Notes under the pieces: model-generated
The model's input: only the letters and a program-made list of their open reading frames with translations
Told to the model about the DNA's origin: nothing
Databases searched by the model: none
Assembly (NCBI GenBank): GCA_031267115.1
Contig: JAIRZS010000233.1
Span: 1-9,945 of the forward strand
Source: Treponema sp.
GTDB taxonomy: Bacteria > Spirochaetota > Spirochaetia > Treponematales > Breznakiellaceae
Direction of reading: 5' to 3'
DNA length: 9,945 nt
Shown: positions 1-6,558 of the stretch, piece by piece
Layout: the number at the start of each line of letters is the position of its first letter
How positions within the stretch are numbered: the stretch's first letter is position 1
Position numbers and translations under genes: made by a program

Positions 1-33
1 TTCAGTTTTTGGAACAGCTTCCTTAGATTTAGG

Positions 34-117
34 GGAAAAACCGGGCCGGACTTTAGTCCGATTTGACCGGTTTTTCCAAGAGCCTGGCCAAAACCAACCG
101 GGTTTTGGAACAGGCTC
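34..117. repeat. Tandem intergenic hairpins
   Basis: Two adjacent stem-loops are visible. In the first, GGAAAAACCGG (34-44) pairs perfectly with CCGGTTTTTCC (67-77) and encloses an inner hairpin CGGACT-TT-AGTCCG (47-60). In the second, GAGCCTGGCCAAAACC (80-95) pairs almost perfectly with GGTTTTGGAACAGGCTC (101-117). The phrase TTTTTGGAACAGCTT near position 6 resembles the second right arm. They may terminate a gene upstream of the window or be repeat debris. No convincing coding region is seen in 1-505. Confidence 0.5.
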
Positions 118-240
118 AAACTTCTTTGACTTTTTCGACTTCGTGGTGGTTTCTTCTTCAATTCCTTATAATTACACATACCGGTGTGTCTAGCCCAATC
201 AGTCTACCAGGTCTGCGAAAAATGCCGCGCAGCGCCGGCC

Positions 241-385
241 GCGCAAGGGATTGTAGGGGTGCCGCCCCGCAGGGGCAGGCAGCCCCGGCGCTTCGCGCCG
301 GGGCCGGAGCGGGCCGCTAAGGCGGACACGCGGAGCGCCGAAAAGCCCGGTTTCCGGCGCAAAGCGCCGGAAATGCGCCCAAATT
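241..385 (+). repeat. Structured repeat SR, copy 1
   Basis: First of three related copies. Box 1 is GCGCAAGGGATTGTAGGGG at 241, box 2 contains AAAAGCCCGG (341-350), and box 3 is ATGCGCCCAAATT (373-385). Between boxes 1 and 2 lie GC-rich hairpins, including GCCCCGGCGC-TTC-GCGCCGGGGC (282-304) and GCCCC/GGGGC (264-276). Between boxes 2 and 3 is the hairpin TTTCCGGCG-CAAAG-CGCCGGAAA (351-373). Copies 2 and 3 keep the boxes but have different hairpin sequences. It could be a structured RNA, a mobile palindromic element or both. Short reading frames crossing it look spurious. Confidence 0.7.
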
Positions 386-447
386 CATAAAAAAATCCTG
401 ATAAAATCCTAATAATATGAAATTACTGAACTGTAACCGCGAAGCTG

Positions 448-476
448 TTGACAATCGAACCGGAGCCGTCTAAAGT
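448..476 (+). promoter_or_regulatory. Promoter of the LysM gene/operon
   Basis: A perfect -35 box TTGACA (448-453) is followed by a 17-nt spacer and a -10-like TAAAGT (471-476). The start of transcription would fall near 483, giving a leader of only about 20 nt before the AAGGAG (491-496) and the ATG at 506. It probably drives the LysM, transglycosylase and FtsK genes. Confidence 0.6.
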
Positions 477-505
477 TGAATAAAGGCTTAAAGGAGTGGG
501 GTCCA

Positions 506-1438
506 ATGGCAGCTACTATTGGCATAAAAATCGCGAACGGCGATTTTTTTTCTATCCTGGAAGAGAATTCCCATGTAAAAAAAAGACTGATCCTGACTAC
601 GGTGCATGACTCCCAGGAAAGTATGCAGATAGATATGTACCGGAGTCTGATGCACTCTATGACCGACGCCCAGTGTATCGGGACTATTGTTGTTGAAAAT
701 ATCAGACCCAGGCCCAAGGGCGATCCTTCAATTGAGCTTGTTATTTCTTCGAACGAAAACGGCGATCTGGCCGCGAGCGCCCTGGATTTGGATTCTTCGG
801 TTAAATCCGGGCATCAGCATCTGATTGTGTCCCTGAAATCCCTGGATGCGGGCGGCCAGGATTTCGATATCCCGGATTTTGATCTGGACCAGCCCGGGCC
901 GCCGCCCCAGGGGCTTTATGAAAAGGCGTCGCAGATACGGGAAAAGGGGAAAAAGAAAAAACTGCCCTGGATTCTTATTATTATTATCGGGCTGCTGATT
1001 ATCCTGACTGTCCTAGCTGTGTGGTTCTTCCTGATCAGGACCGGCTCGGTCCGGACCAGGCCCGCGGCGGAACAGCCTGTGCGGATGGAAGAACCGGCCC
1101 CCGCGCCGGAGCGGCCCGCCGCCAGGGCAGAGGAACCGGCTTCCGTCCTGGTAATCGAGGCCGCCGAACCCGCGCGGAACGCGCCGGCAGCGGCCCCGGC
1201 CCCGGCGGCCCCGCGTAATAGGGGGGCTTCCGCGCCGGTATCCTCTTACGATGCGCCGCCGGTGATCCCGGGAAACGGTATCGCTTACCGGATCCGCTGG
1301 GGCGATACACTTTGGGATATTTCGGAGGCATTCTATCGCAATCCCTGGCTTTACTCCCGCATTGCCCGCTATAACGGCATACGTAATCCGGACCTTATCA
1401 TCTCGGGGACCACAATCAGGATACCGCCGAGAAATTAA
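506..1438 (+). CDS. Membrane-anchored LysM protein with Hsp70 SBD-like N-terminus
   Basis: 310-residue protein. ATG 506 is preceded by AAGGAG (491-496); an upstream in-frame TTG at 476 lacks such a site. Residues 1-112 follow the DnaK/Hsp70 substrate-binding beta domain: GIKIANGDFF at the start, then IRPRPKGDPSIELVISSNENGDL, which matches in pattern the DnaK stretch with PPAPRG, P-Q-IEV-F and D-NGIL. No Hsp70 ATPase domain precedes it. A linker and a basic patch (KGKKKK) lead to one membrane helix, about 154-177, so by the positive-inside rule the N-terminus is cytoplasmic. Residues 180-258 are a Pro/Ala/Glu-rich periplasmic linker. Residues 260-308 are a LysM peptidoglycan-binding domain with YRIRWGDTLWDIS and LIISGTTIRIP. 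The gene probably opens a unit with the transglycosylase and FtsK genes. A link between the envelope and a cytoplasmic protein or peptide is inferred; ligands are unknown. Confidence 0.85.
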   Translation: MAATIGIKIANGDFFSILEENSHVKKRLILTTVHDSQESMQIDMYRSLMHSMTDAQCIGTIVVENIRPRPKGDPSIELVISSNENGDLAASALDLDSSVKSGHQHLIVSLKSLDAGGQDFDIPDFDLDQPGPPPQGLYEKASQIREKGKKKKLPWILIIIIGLLIILTVLAVWFFLIRTGSVRTRPAAEQPVRMEEPAPAPERPAARAEEPASVLVIEAAEPARNAPAAAPAPAAPRNRGASAPVSSYDAPPVIPGNGIAYRIRWGDTLWDISEAFYRNPWLYSRIARYNGIRNPDLIISGTTIRIPPRN

Positions 1439-1447
1439 ACGGTTTTT

Positions 1448-1652
1448 GCAACTGTTCAGTCGTAGCGTGATTTCAGAACTTTTCTTGTTCTCTAACGCAT
1501 TAACAAAGGGGCAGGGAAACCGCTCCCACCTGGTCGCGGCATTAAGGCCCTTTCGCTCTCAATCGTCTCATTTCGGGGCTAGAAGCCCCTTCATTCCGCC
1601 GATTGCGAACCGAAGGTTCGACGCTATCCCCCGCAGGCGGTTGAATAGTTAC
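1448..1652. mobile_element. MITE-like element, copy A (IS66-like ends)
   Basis: About 205 bp, inverted relative to copy B (9507-9697) and clearly homologous along its length, for example a shared run of about 25 nt at 1471-1495. The ends are GCAACTGTTCAG (1448-1459) and TTGAATAGTTAC (1641-1652), imperfect inverted repeats of each other. Flanking octamers CGGTTTTT (1440-1447) and CTGTTTCT (1653-1660) agree at 6 of 8 positions, as expected for an old target duplication. An internal hairpin GGGGCT-AGA-AGCCCC lies at 1575-1589, and an extra hairpin CGAACC-GAA-GGTTCG near 1606-1620 is absent from copy B. No transposase is encoded. It fills the space between the LysM and transglycosylase genes. Confidence 0.8.
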
Positions 1653-3665
1653 CTGTTTCTCTTCTGCTACTTCTGCCTGACCCTGGTTTTCTCCTCCTGC
1701 CAAAGCTGGGGCATAGATTCCCCCGGCGAATCGTTCTACGCCGCGCTTCTTGCCGAACATGCCCAGGCCGGGGATAAAAACCGCGCGGACGCCGCCGCGC
1801 TTTACCGGGCCGCGCTTGGCGGCGGCGCTGTTGTGCGGAAAGAGGCCGCCCGCCGCCTTCTGCCCCTGCTCCCGGCATTCCCGGACCCCGCCCTGCTGTC
1901 CCGCCTTGGCCCTGCCCTTCCCGCGCCCTGGGGCCGGGCGCTGGCGCGGCTTGCGGGCGGGGCAGAAAGAGACGCTGAAACGGCGGGGCTTTTCCTCTCG
2001 GAGCCGGTAGACCCTCTTTACCTCTGGGCCCTGGAACGCGCCGGCGGCACGGAAGGCCCGCTTTTTACGGAAGCCGAAGCCGCCGCCGTGGCCGGGCGGC
2101 TGTCGCTTGCCCGTTCGGCCTTTGTCCAGGCGCTGGGGCATTTCAAGACGGCGCTGGAGGCGGAACCGGCCCTGTTTTTACAGTACCCGGAACTGCTTAC
2201 CGGCCTGGGGCGGAGTTTCCAGTTCGGGGACAACAGCGCCGAGGGGACGGATCTTTTTCTGAAATGGGAAGAAAATCTGCGGAACCCGGACCCCGCCGCC
2301 GGTGTTATGCCGCCCGCGGGGGGCCAGCCCGGCCTGCCTGTATCCGGCCCGTCCGGGGTATCCGGGACGCTGGACAGCCCGGCGCAGCGGCAGCTTGCCT
2401 ACAGGCTCCTCTACTTTGCGGGCCGGATAGAACGCCAGCGGGGACGCCACGAAACAGCGTCGGCCCTTTTCAGCCGGGCGGTGGAACTGGCGCCGGACGG
2501 CTTGCAGGCAGACGCGTGTATCTGGTACATACTCAGCATGGCGCTCCAGGACAGGCCCGGCGAAATGGCAGGCCTCCTGAGAATCTGGATTCCCCGCTGG
2601 CACAGGGCCGTTTATTTTAACGATATACTGGACCGGCTGGCCCGCTACCTCGCGGCCCGGGGAGACTGGGAGTCCCTGCTTGAGGTATACCGGCTGCTTA
2701 AGCCCGGCCCGGCCCGCGCCCAGTACGGCTATATTCTGGGGCGGGCCTCGGAATCCGGCTATTTTAACGGAGCAAGGCCGGAAGAATTTTACCAGGCTGT
2801 TTTTACCGAAAAAAAAGCGTCCTTTTATTACCGGGCGCTCTCCGCCCTCAAACTTGGGAGGGATCTCCAGCTTCCGGCCCCCTCCGATCCCGCAGTTTCC
2901 CCGGCAAAGGCATCCGGCTTTTCCCGCCCCGAAATAATGGAATTTCTCCTGGGTTTCTTCGAACACGGGGCCTCTGAATTTGCCCTGCCCTACATCGGGA
3001 AGTACCGGCAGGAACTCCGGGCGGACGAGCTGCGGGTTTTGGCGGAGGCCCTGCAAGATGCGGGGATCTGGGACGAATCTATCAGGCTTGCCGGATCGTA
3101 CCTGGATACGGACGACTACGAGCCGACCCGCGCCGATCTGGAACTCTGCTACCCCCGGCCCTTTCTTGAGCCGGTGGAAAGCTATGCCGGGGAACTGGGA
3201 ATCCCCCCCTGGCTTCTCTTCGGCCTTATCCGTACCGAAAGCGCCTTTGCGCCGGATATTGGCTCGCGGGCCGGGGCGGTGGGCCTTACCCAGCTTATGC
3301 CGGACACGGCGGCGGAAATGGCCGGACGGCTCGCGCGGCAGGGCGGGACGGATTACCGCCGGGAAGGGGGCGTCGACCTGACCGATCCCCTCGCCAATAT
3401 ACACCTGGGGGCCTTCTACCTGCGCTACCTCCTTGGCCGGATGCAGAATCCCCTGCTCGCCCTGCTTGCCTACAACGGGGGGATGGGCCGGGTCCGCCGC
3501 TGGCGGGCGGAAGCGCCGGAACTGCCGGCGGACCTTTTCACGGAAACGGTGGAATTTCCCGAAACCCGGGAATACGCCCGGAAAGTGGCCTCCGCCGCCG
3601 CAGTATACGGATTTCTCTATTATGATCTTACGATGGAGGCTGTAATTGCCGATATGTTAAAATGA
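1641..3665 (+). CDS. Lipoprotein soluble lytic transglycosylase (Slt70-like)
   Basis: Predicted to cleave the MurNAc-GlcNAc bond of peptidoglycan, forming 1,6-anhydro ends, in the periplasm. With a TTG start at 1641 it has 674 residues. Residues 1-19 are very hydrophobic and lead to a permissive spirochaetal lipobox VFSSC, with lipidated Cys20. A long helical, TPR/superhelix-like region follows. The SLT domain occupies roughly 500-670: catalytic Glu533 in RTESAF, GLTQLMP (548-554), AYNGG (610-614) and a late PETREYARKV. The length fits Slt70-type enzymes. The start is uncertain: the frame is open back to 1362, with TTG 1362, GTG 1467 and TTG 1485 as alternatives, all within the LysM gene end or MITE copy A. 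TTG 1641 gives a normal lipoprotein signal, but the nearby AGG (1635-1637) is only a weak ribosome site. Product confidence is high; start confidence is low. Confidence 0.85.
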   Translation: MNSYLFLFCYFCLTLVFSSCQSWGIDSPGESFYAALLAEHAQAGDKNRADAAALYRAALGGGAVVRKEAARRLLPLLPAFPDPALLSRLGPALPAPWGRALARLAGGAERDAETAGLFLSEPVDPLYLWALERAGGTEGPLFTEAEAAAVAGRLSLARSAFVQALGHFKTALEAEPALFLQYPELLTGLGRSFQFGDNSAEGTDLFLKWEENLRNPDPAAGVMPPAGGQPGLPVSGPSGVSGTLDSPAQRQLAYRLLYFAGRIERQRGRHETASALFSRAVELAPDGLQADACIWYILSMALQDRPGEMAGLLRIWIPRWHRAVYFNDILDRLARYLAARGDWESLLEVYRLLKPGPARAQYGYILGRASESGYFNGARPEEFYQAVFTEKKASFYYRALSALKLGRDLQLPAPSDPAVSPAKASGFSRPEIMEFLLGFFEHGASEFALPYIGKYRQELRADELRVLAEALQDAGIWDESIRLAGSYLDTDDYEPTRADLELCYPRPFLEPVESYAGELGIPPWLLFGLIRTESAFAPDIGSRAGAVGLTQLMPDTAAEMAGRLARQGGTDYRREGGVDLTDPLANIHLGAFYLRYLLGRMQNPLLALLAYNGGMGRVRRWRAEAPELPADLFTETVEFPETREYARKVASAAAVYGFLYYDLTMEAVIADMLK

Positions 3666-3667
3666 GC

Positions 3668-3714
3668 GCGCTTTTTTCGGAGCGGGGGCTTTAACCCCCC
3701 GGCTGAATAGCTGC
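3668..3714. mobile_element. Remnant of a MITE-like element, copy D
   Basis: After the transglycosylase stop, about 37 nt match the right end of copy C (8398-8435). Both read CGGAG, then C or T, then GGGGGCTTTA, then A or G, then CCCCCC, and end in the terminal repeat (here CTGAATAGCTGC, 3703-3714). No left end is found, because coding sequence begins immediately upstream. The hairpin GGGGGCTTTAACCCCC (about 3683-3699) could attenuate transcription between the transglycosylase and ftsK genes. Confidence 0.55.
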
Positions 3715-3741
3715 GAAGGCAAGAGAAAAGGAGCCGTTTTT

Positions 3742-6318
3742 GTGCCGGTAAAAGATTATTTTAGGCCCCAGGCTGATAAAAAGTACCGTATCGCCGCAGT
3801 CGGCGGAACCCTGCTTTTGGGGGCCGCGGCTCTGCTGCTGGCCTTTTCTATTACCGGGGCGCTGCTCAATCTGCCGTTTATCGCCCAGGGCCTGGGGAAC
3901 TTTTTCGTACAGTCCTACGGGGTGCTGGCTTTCCTTATCCCCGCCTATCTTGTGTGGGCGGCGGTTATCCTGGCGGCCCCTTCCTACCGCCCGGATCATA
4001 TCTTTGTCCTTGCCGCGGCCATCATCCCCTTTATGACCTTGGCCATCGGCATAGGCTTTATCCAGGATTTTAACTACCAGGCGGATCGTTTCCCGGTCCT
4101 CCAAAAAGCCGGGAAAGCCGGTTTTAGCTTCTTTATGATCCTTCTTGCCTTTGTGGAAGGCATGATCATCCGCGCCTTTATCCCCCTGATCTTCCCCGAA
4201 CTGGCAGCCGCAAAGGCCGGAAAAACAAGGGGCAATGCCGGGAAAGATATTCCCCCAGAGACGGCGAAGGCTCCTGTTCAGGAACAGGACAACAAAATTA
4301 TCAAGTACCTCCCCAGGCCGCGTTCCGGCGAAAACAGCGGCAGCGCCGCCCCGGATGTTCCGGGCAACAACGGCAGCGTCGCGCCGGGGCCAAAGCCGGA
4401 GGAAAGCAGGGGCGTCGCTATCGTCTTTCCCAGCCCCAGGCCCCTGGCAAGCGCCAGGGCCCTTGAGGAACTGGAGCAGGCCGCGTCATGGCCCGCGGAA
4501 TCCCCGGCCGGCGGAACCGCCCATTCCGGAAAGTCCGGAGAACTCCTGCCCGAAAGCGTGGACGGGGAAGAAGACGCCGGCCTGCCCGCAGACGGGGAAT
4601 TCCCCGATCAAACGGAAGATGCGGAGGTGTCCGGCGGGTATTCCCCCGATGAGATGGAACTTGAAGAGCTTCCCCAGGACGAGGCGGAACTTGTAGCGGC
4701 GGTAGCCGCGATTCTGCCGAAAAAGGCGGCGATCCCTTTTGAATCGGTCCCGCCCCGGAAGCCGGAAGCGCCTGTCGCCGGGGAGGCGGGCGGCGGGGGG
4801 TTCACCGGGGCGGAATTCGACCTGCCCGCGCCCCTCCAGGCGCCGCCCGGCGCGGAAGCCGCCGCTTTCGCCGGGGCAAAAAAAAAAATCAGGGACGGCC
4901 GCTACCAGGTACCTGTAGACGGCATACTCAACCAGTACCCGGACGGGCAGTACTGGATCATAGACCAGGGGACCGAATTCGCCGCCGTGATTCTCAAGGA
5001 AACCCTTGAGGAATTTAACATACAGGCGGAAGTGACCGGCATCAAGAAAGGGCCGGTCATCACCATGTTCGAGATTCTTCCCGCGCCGGGGGTAAAACTT
5101 TCAAAGATAGTGAGCCTTCAAGACAATATCGCCCTGCGCCTTGCCGCTTCTTCCGTACGCATTGTAGCGCCCATACCCGGAAAACACGCCGTGGGCATCG
5201 AAGTGCCGAACAAAAAACGGAACATTGTGTCTTTCAGGGAAATAATCGAGGGGGAACTGCGGCGCGACGGCAAGGCGAAAAAGCAGGAGATTCCCGTGGT
5301 GCTTGGCAAGGACATTACCGGCGAGGCTCAGACCGTGGATCTTGCCCAGACGCCCCATTTGCTTATCGCGGGTTCCACCGGTTCCGGAAAGTCCGTGTGC
5401 GTCAATTCCCTGATACTTTCGATCCTGTACCAGCGTTCCCCGTTTGACTGCCGGCTCATCCTCATCGATCCCAAGATCGTGGAACTCAAGCTTTACAACG
5501 ACGTTCCCCATCTCCTTACCCCGGTCATCACCGAACCCAAGCGGGCTTTCCAGGCGTTACAGTACTGCCTCTTTGAAATGGAGCGCCGCTACGCCTGCCT
5601 GGACTCCATGGGGGTCAGGGACATCAAGAGCTACAACAGACGTATAAAAGAACGTAATATCGCCGCCGAGCATATGCCCTATATCGTAATCGTGATCGAC
5701 GAATTTGCCGACCTTATGGCCACCACCGGCAAGGAAATGGAGAGCACGGTCGCTAGGCTTGCCGCCATGAGCCGCGCCGTGGGCATACACCTGGTACTCG
5801 CCACCCAGCGGCCCTCCATCGACGTAATTACCGGCCTTATCAAGGCGAATATCCCCAGCCGCATTGCCTTTATGGTGGCGGGCAAAATGGACAGCAGGAT
5901 CATCATCGACCAGGTAGGCGCGGAAAAACTGCTCGGCAAGGGGGACATGCTCTACGCCGGGGTAGTAGACCCCTTCCCGATCCGTATGCAGGGGGCCTTT
6001 ATCTCCGAAGAAGAGGTGGAGCGGGTAGTAGAGTACGTTAAAACCCTGGGCGAGCCGGACTATATAGACGACGAAATCTTCTACGACGAAGAGGACGATG
6101 AAAACGATCCCTCGCTTTTCTCGGACGGGGAAGACCCGCTTTACGACAAAGCCCTGGAAATAGTCATGCAGCAGGGCAAGGCCAGCGCCAGCTATATCCA
6201 GCGCCGCCTCAAGATAGGCTACAACCGCGCGGCGCGCATTGTGGAAGAAATGGCGGCCCGGGGCCTTGTAGGCCCGGCCCAAGGCTCAAAACCCCGCGAA
6301 CTCCTCCACGGCATGTAA
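3742..6318 (+). CDS. ftsK: DNA translocase FtsK/SpoIIIE
   Basis: 858-residue double-stranded-DNA-pumping ATPase that clears chromosomes from the closing septum and, in the known family, activates dimer resolution. The GTG start at 3742 has AAAAGGAG (3726-3733) 8 nt upstream. There are four membrane helices at about 17-42, 57-80, 86-107 and 127-150. A low-complexity Pro/Ala/Glu linker runs to about 385. The motor starts near YPDGQYW (399): Walker A GSTGSGKS (544-551), Walker B DEFADLM (653-659), LATQRPS (686-692). An acidic spacer rich in Asp and Glu precedes the C-terminal winged-helix gamma domain (about 798-855, DPLYDKALEIV to REL), which in the family reads polar chromosomal octamers. The protein is complete, with no missing key residue. 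The gene lies 76 nt after the transglycosylase gene and is probably cotranscribed with it. Confidence 0.96.
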   Translation: MPVKDYFRPQADKKYRIAAVGGTLLLGAAALLLAFSITGALLNLPFIAQGLGNFFVQSYGVLAFLIPAYLVWAAVILAAPSYRPDHIFVLAAAIIPFMTLAIGIGFIQDFNYQADRFPVLQKAGKAGFSFFMILLAFVEGMIIRAFIPLIFPELAAAKAGKTRGNAGKDIPPETAKAPVQEQDNKIIKYLPRPRSGENSGSAAPDVPGNNGSVAPGPKPEESRGVAIVFPSPRPLASARALEELEQAASWPAESPAGGTAHSGKSGELLPESVDGEEDAGLPADGEFPDQTEDAEVSGGYSPDEMELEELPQDEAELVAAVAAILPKKAAIPFESVPPRKPEAPVAGEAGGGGFTGAEFDLPAPLQAPPGAEAAAFAGAKKKIRDGRYQVPVDGILNQYPDGQYWIIDQGTEFAAVILKETLEEFNIQAEVTGIKKGPVITMFEILPAPGVKLSKIVSLQDNIALRLAASSVRIVAPIPGKHAVGIEVPNKKRNIVSFREIIEGELRRDGKAKKQEIPVVLGKDITGEAQTVDLAQTPHLLIAGSTGSGKSVCVNSLILSILYQRSPFDCRLILIDPKIVELKLYNDVPHLLTPVITEPKRAFQALQYCLFEMERRYACLDSMGVRDIKSYNRRIKERNIAAEHMPYIVIVIDEFADLMATTGKEMESTVARLAAMSRAVGIHLVLATQRPSIDVITGLIKANIPSRIAFMVAGKMDSRIIIDQVGAEKLLGKGDMLYAGVVDPFPIRMQGAFISEEEVERVVEYVKTLGEPDYIDDEIFYDEEDDENDPSLFSDGEDPLYDKALEIVMQQGKASASYIQRRLKIGYNRAARIVEEMAARGLVGPAQGSKPRELLHGM

Positions 6319-6362
6319 GTTAGCAATTGCCGCTTCCTGCTCCCGGCCTATATATGGGGTAT

Positions 6363-6375
6363 GGGGTCAGACCCC
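6363..6375. repeat. Small hairpin downstream of ftsK
   Basis: GGGGTCAGACCCC forms a short stem 45 nt after the ftsK stop but has no T-run, so it is a poor intrinsic terminator. Nothing else recognisable lies between 6319 and 6424. The direct TATGGGG repeats just before it are unexplained. Confidence 0.3.
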
Positions 6376-6424
6376 AGGTACTAGACATGGGGTGTACTGC
6401 TCCTCATTGCTCATTCCTCTGTTA

Positions 6425-6558
6425 TCCGCCAGAGGCGGACGCGCAAGGGATTGAAGCGGTATCCTTTTTTGCGCAGGCAAAAAAGATACAAGCGTAAAGC
6501 CCGGTCCGTGGGCCGTCCTGCCCGCAGGGCAGGTTGGCACACGGATGCGCCCAAAATT
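6425..6558 (+). repeat. Structured repeat SR, copy 2
   Basis: Upstream hairpin TCCGCC-AGA-GGCGGA (6425-6439); box 1 GCGCAAGGGATTGAAGCGG (6441-6459). Hairpin 1 (6459-6489) pairs GTATC and TTTTTTGC with GCAAAAAA and GATAC. Box 2 is AGCGTAAAGCCCGGTCC (6491-6507). Hairpin 2 has an outer stem TCCGTG/CACGGA (6505-6510 with 6540-6545) and an inner stem CCTGCCC-GCA-GGGCAGG (6517-6533). Box 3 ATGCGCCCAAAATT ends at 6558, overlapping the cstA stop codon. It fills the space between convergent ftsK and cstA, where hairpin 1 with its A and T tracts could end transcription on both strands. Confidence 0.75.

Noticed and set aside
167..189. TATAAT box plus ACACA/TGTGT dyad as a possible promoter-operator
   Set aside because: No acceptable -35 box lies 16-18 nt upstream, and no gene follows closely; a better promoter exists at 448-476.
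63..390. Short plus-strand open frames of 85 and 68 codons in the upstream region
   Set aside because: They run through hairpins and SR copy 1, have no convincing ribosome binding site and show no protein-like pattern.
426..437. CTGAACTGTAAC resembling a MITE right end
   Set aside because: Only 9 of 12 positions match CTGAATAGTTAC, and no left end or body of an element lies upstream.
1362..1640. N-terminal extension of the transglycosylase from TTG 1362
   Set aside because: It would overlap the LysM gene by 77 nt and translate the whole MITE before an otherwise well-placed lipoprotein signal. The 93 extra residues have no domain character.
2178..3404. 408-codon open frame on the minus strand within the transglycosylase gene
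   Set aside because: Shadow of a GC-rich gene; the plus strand carries the full SLT catalytic motifs.
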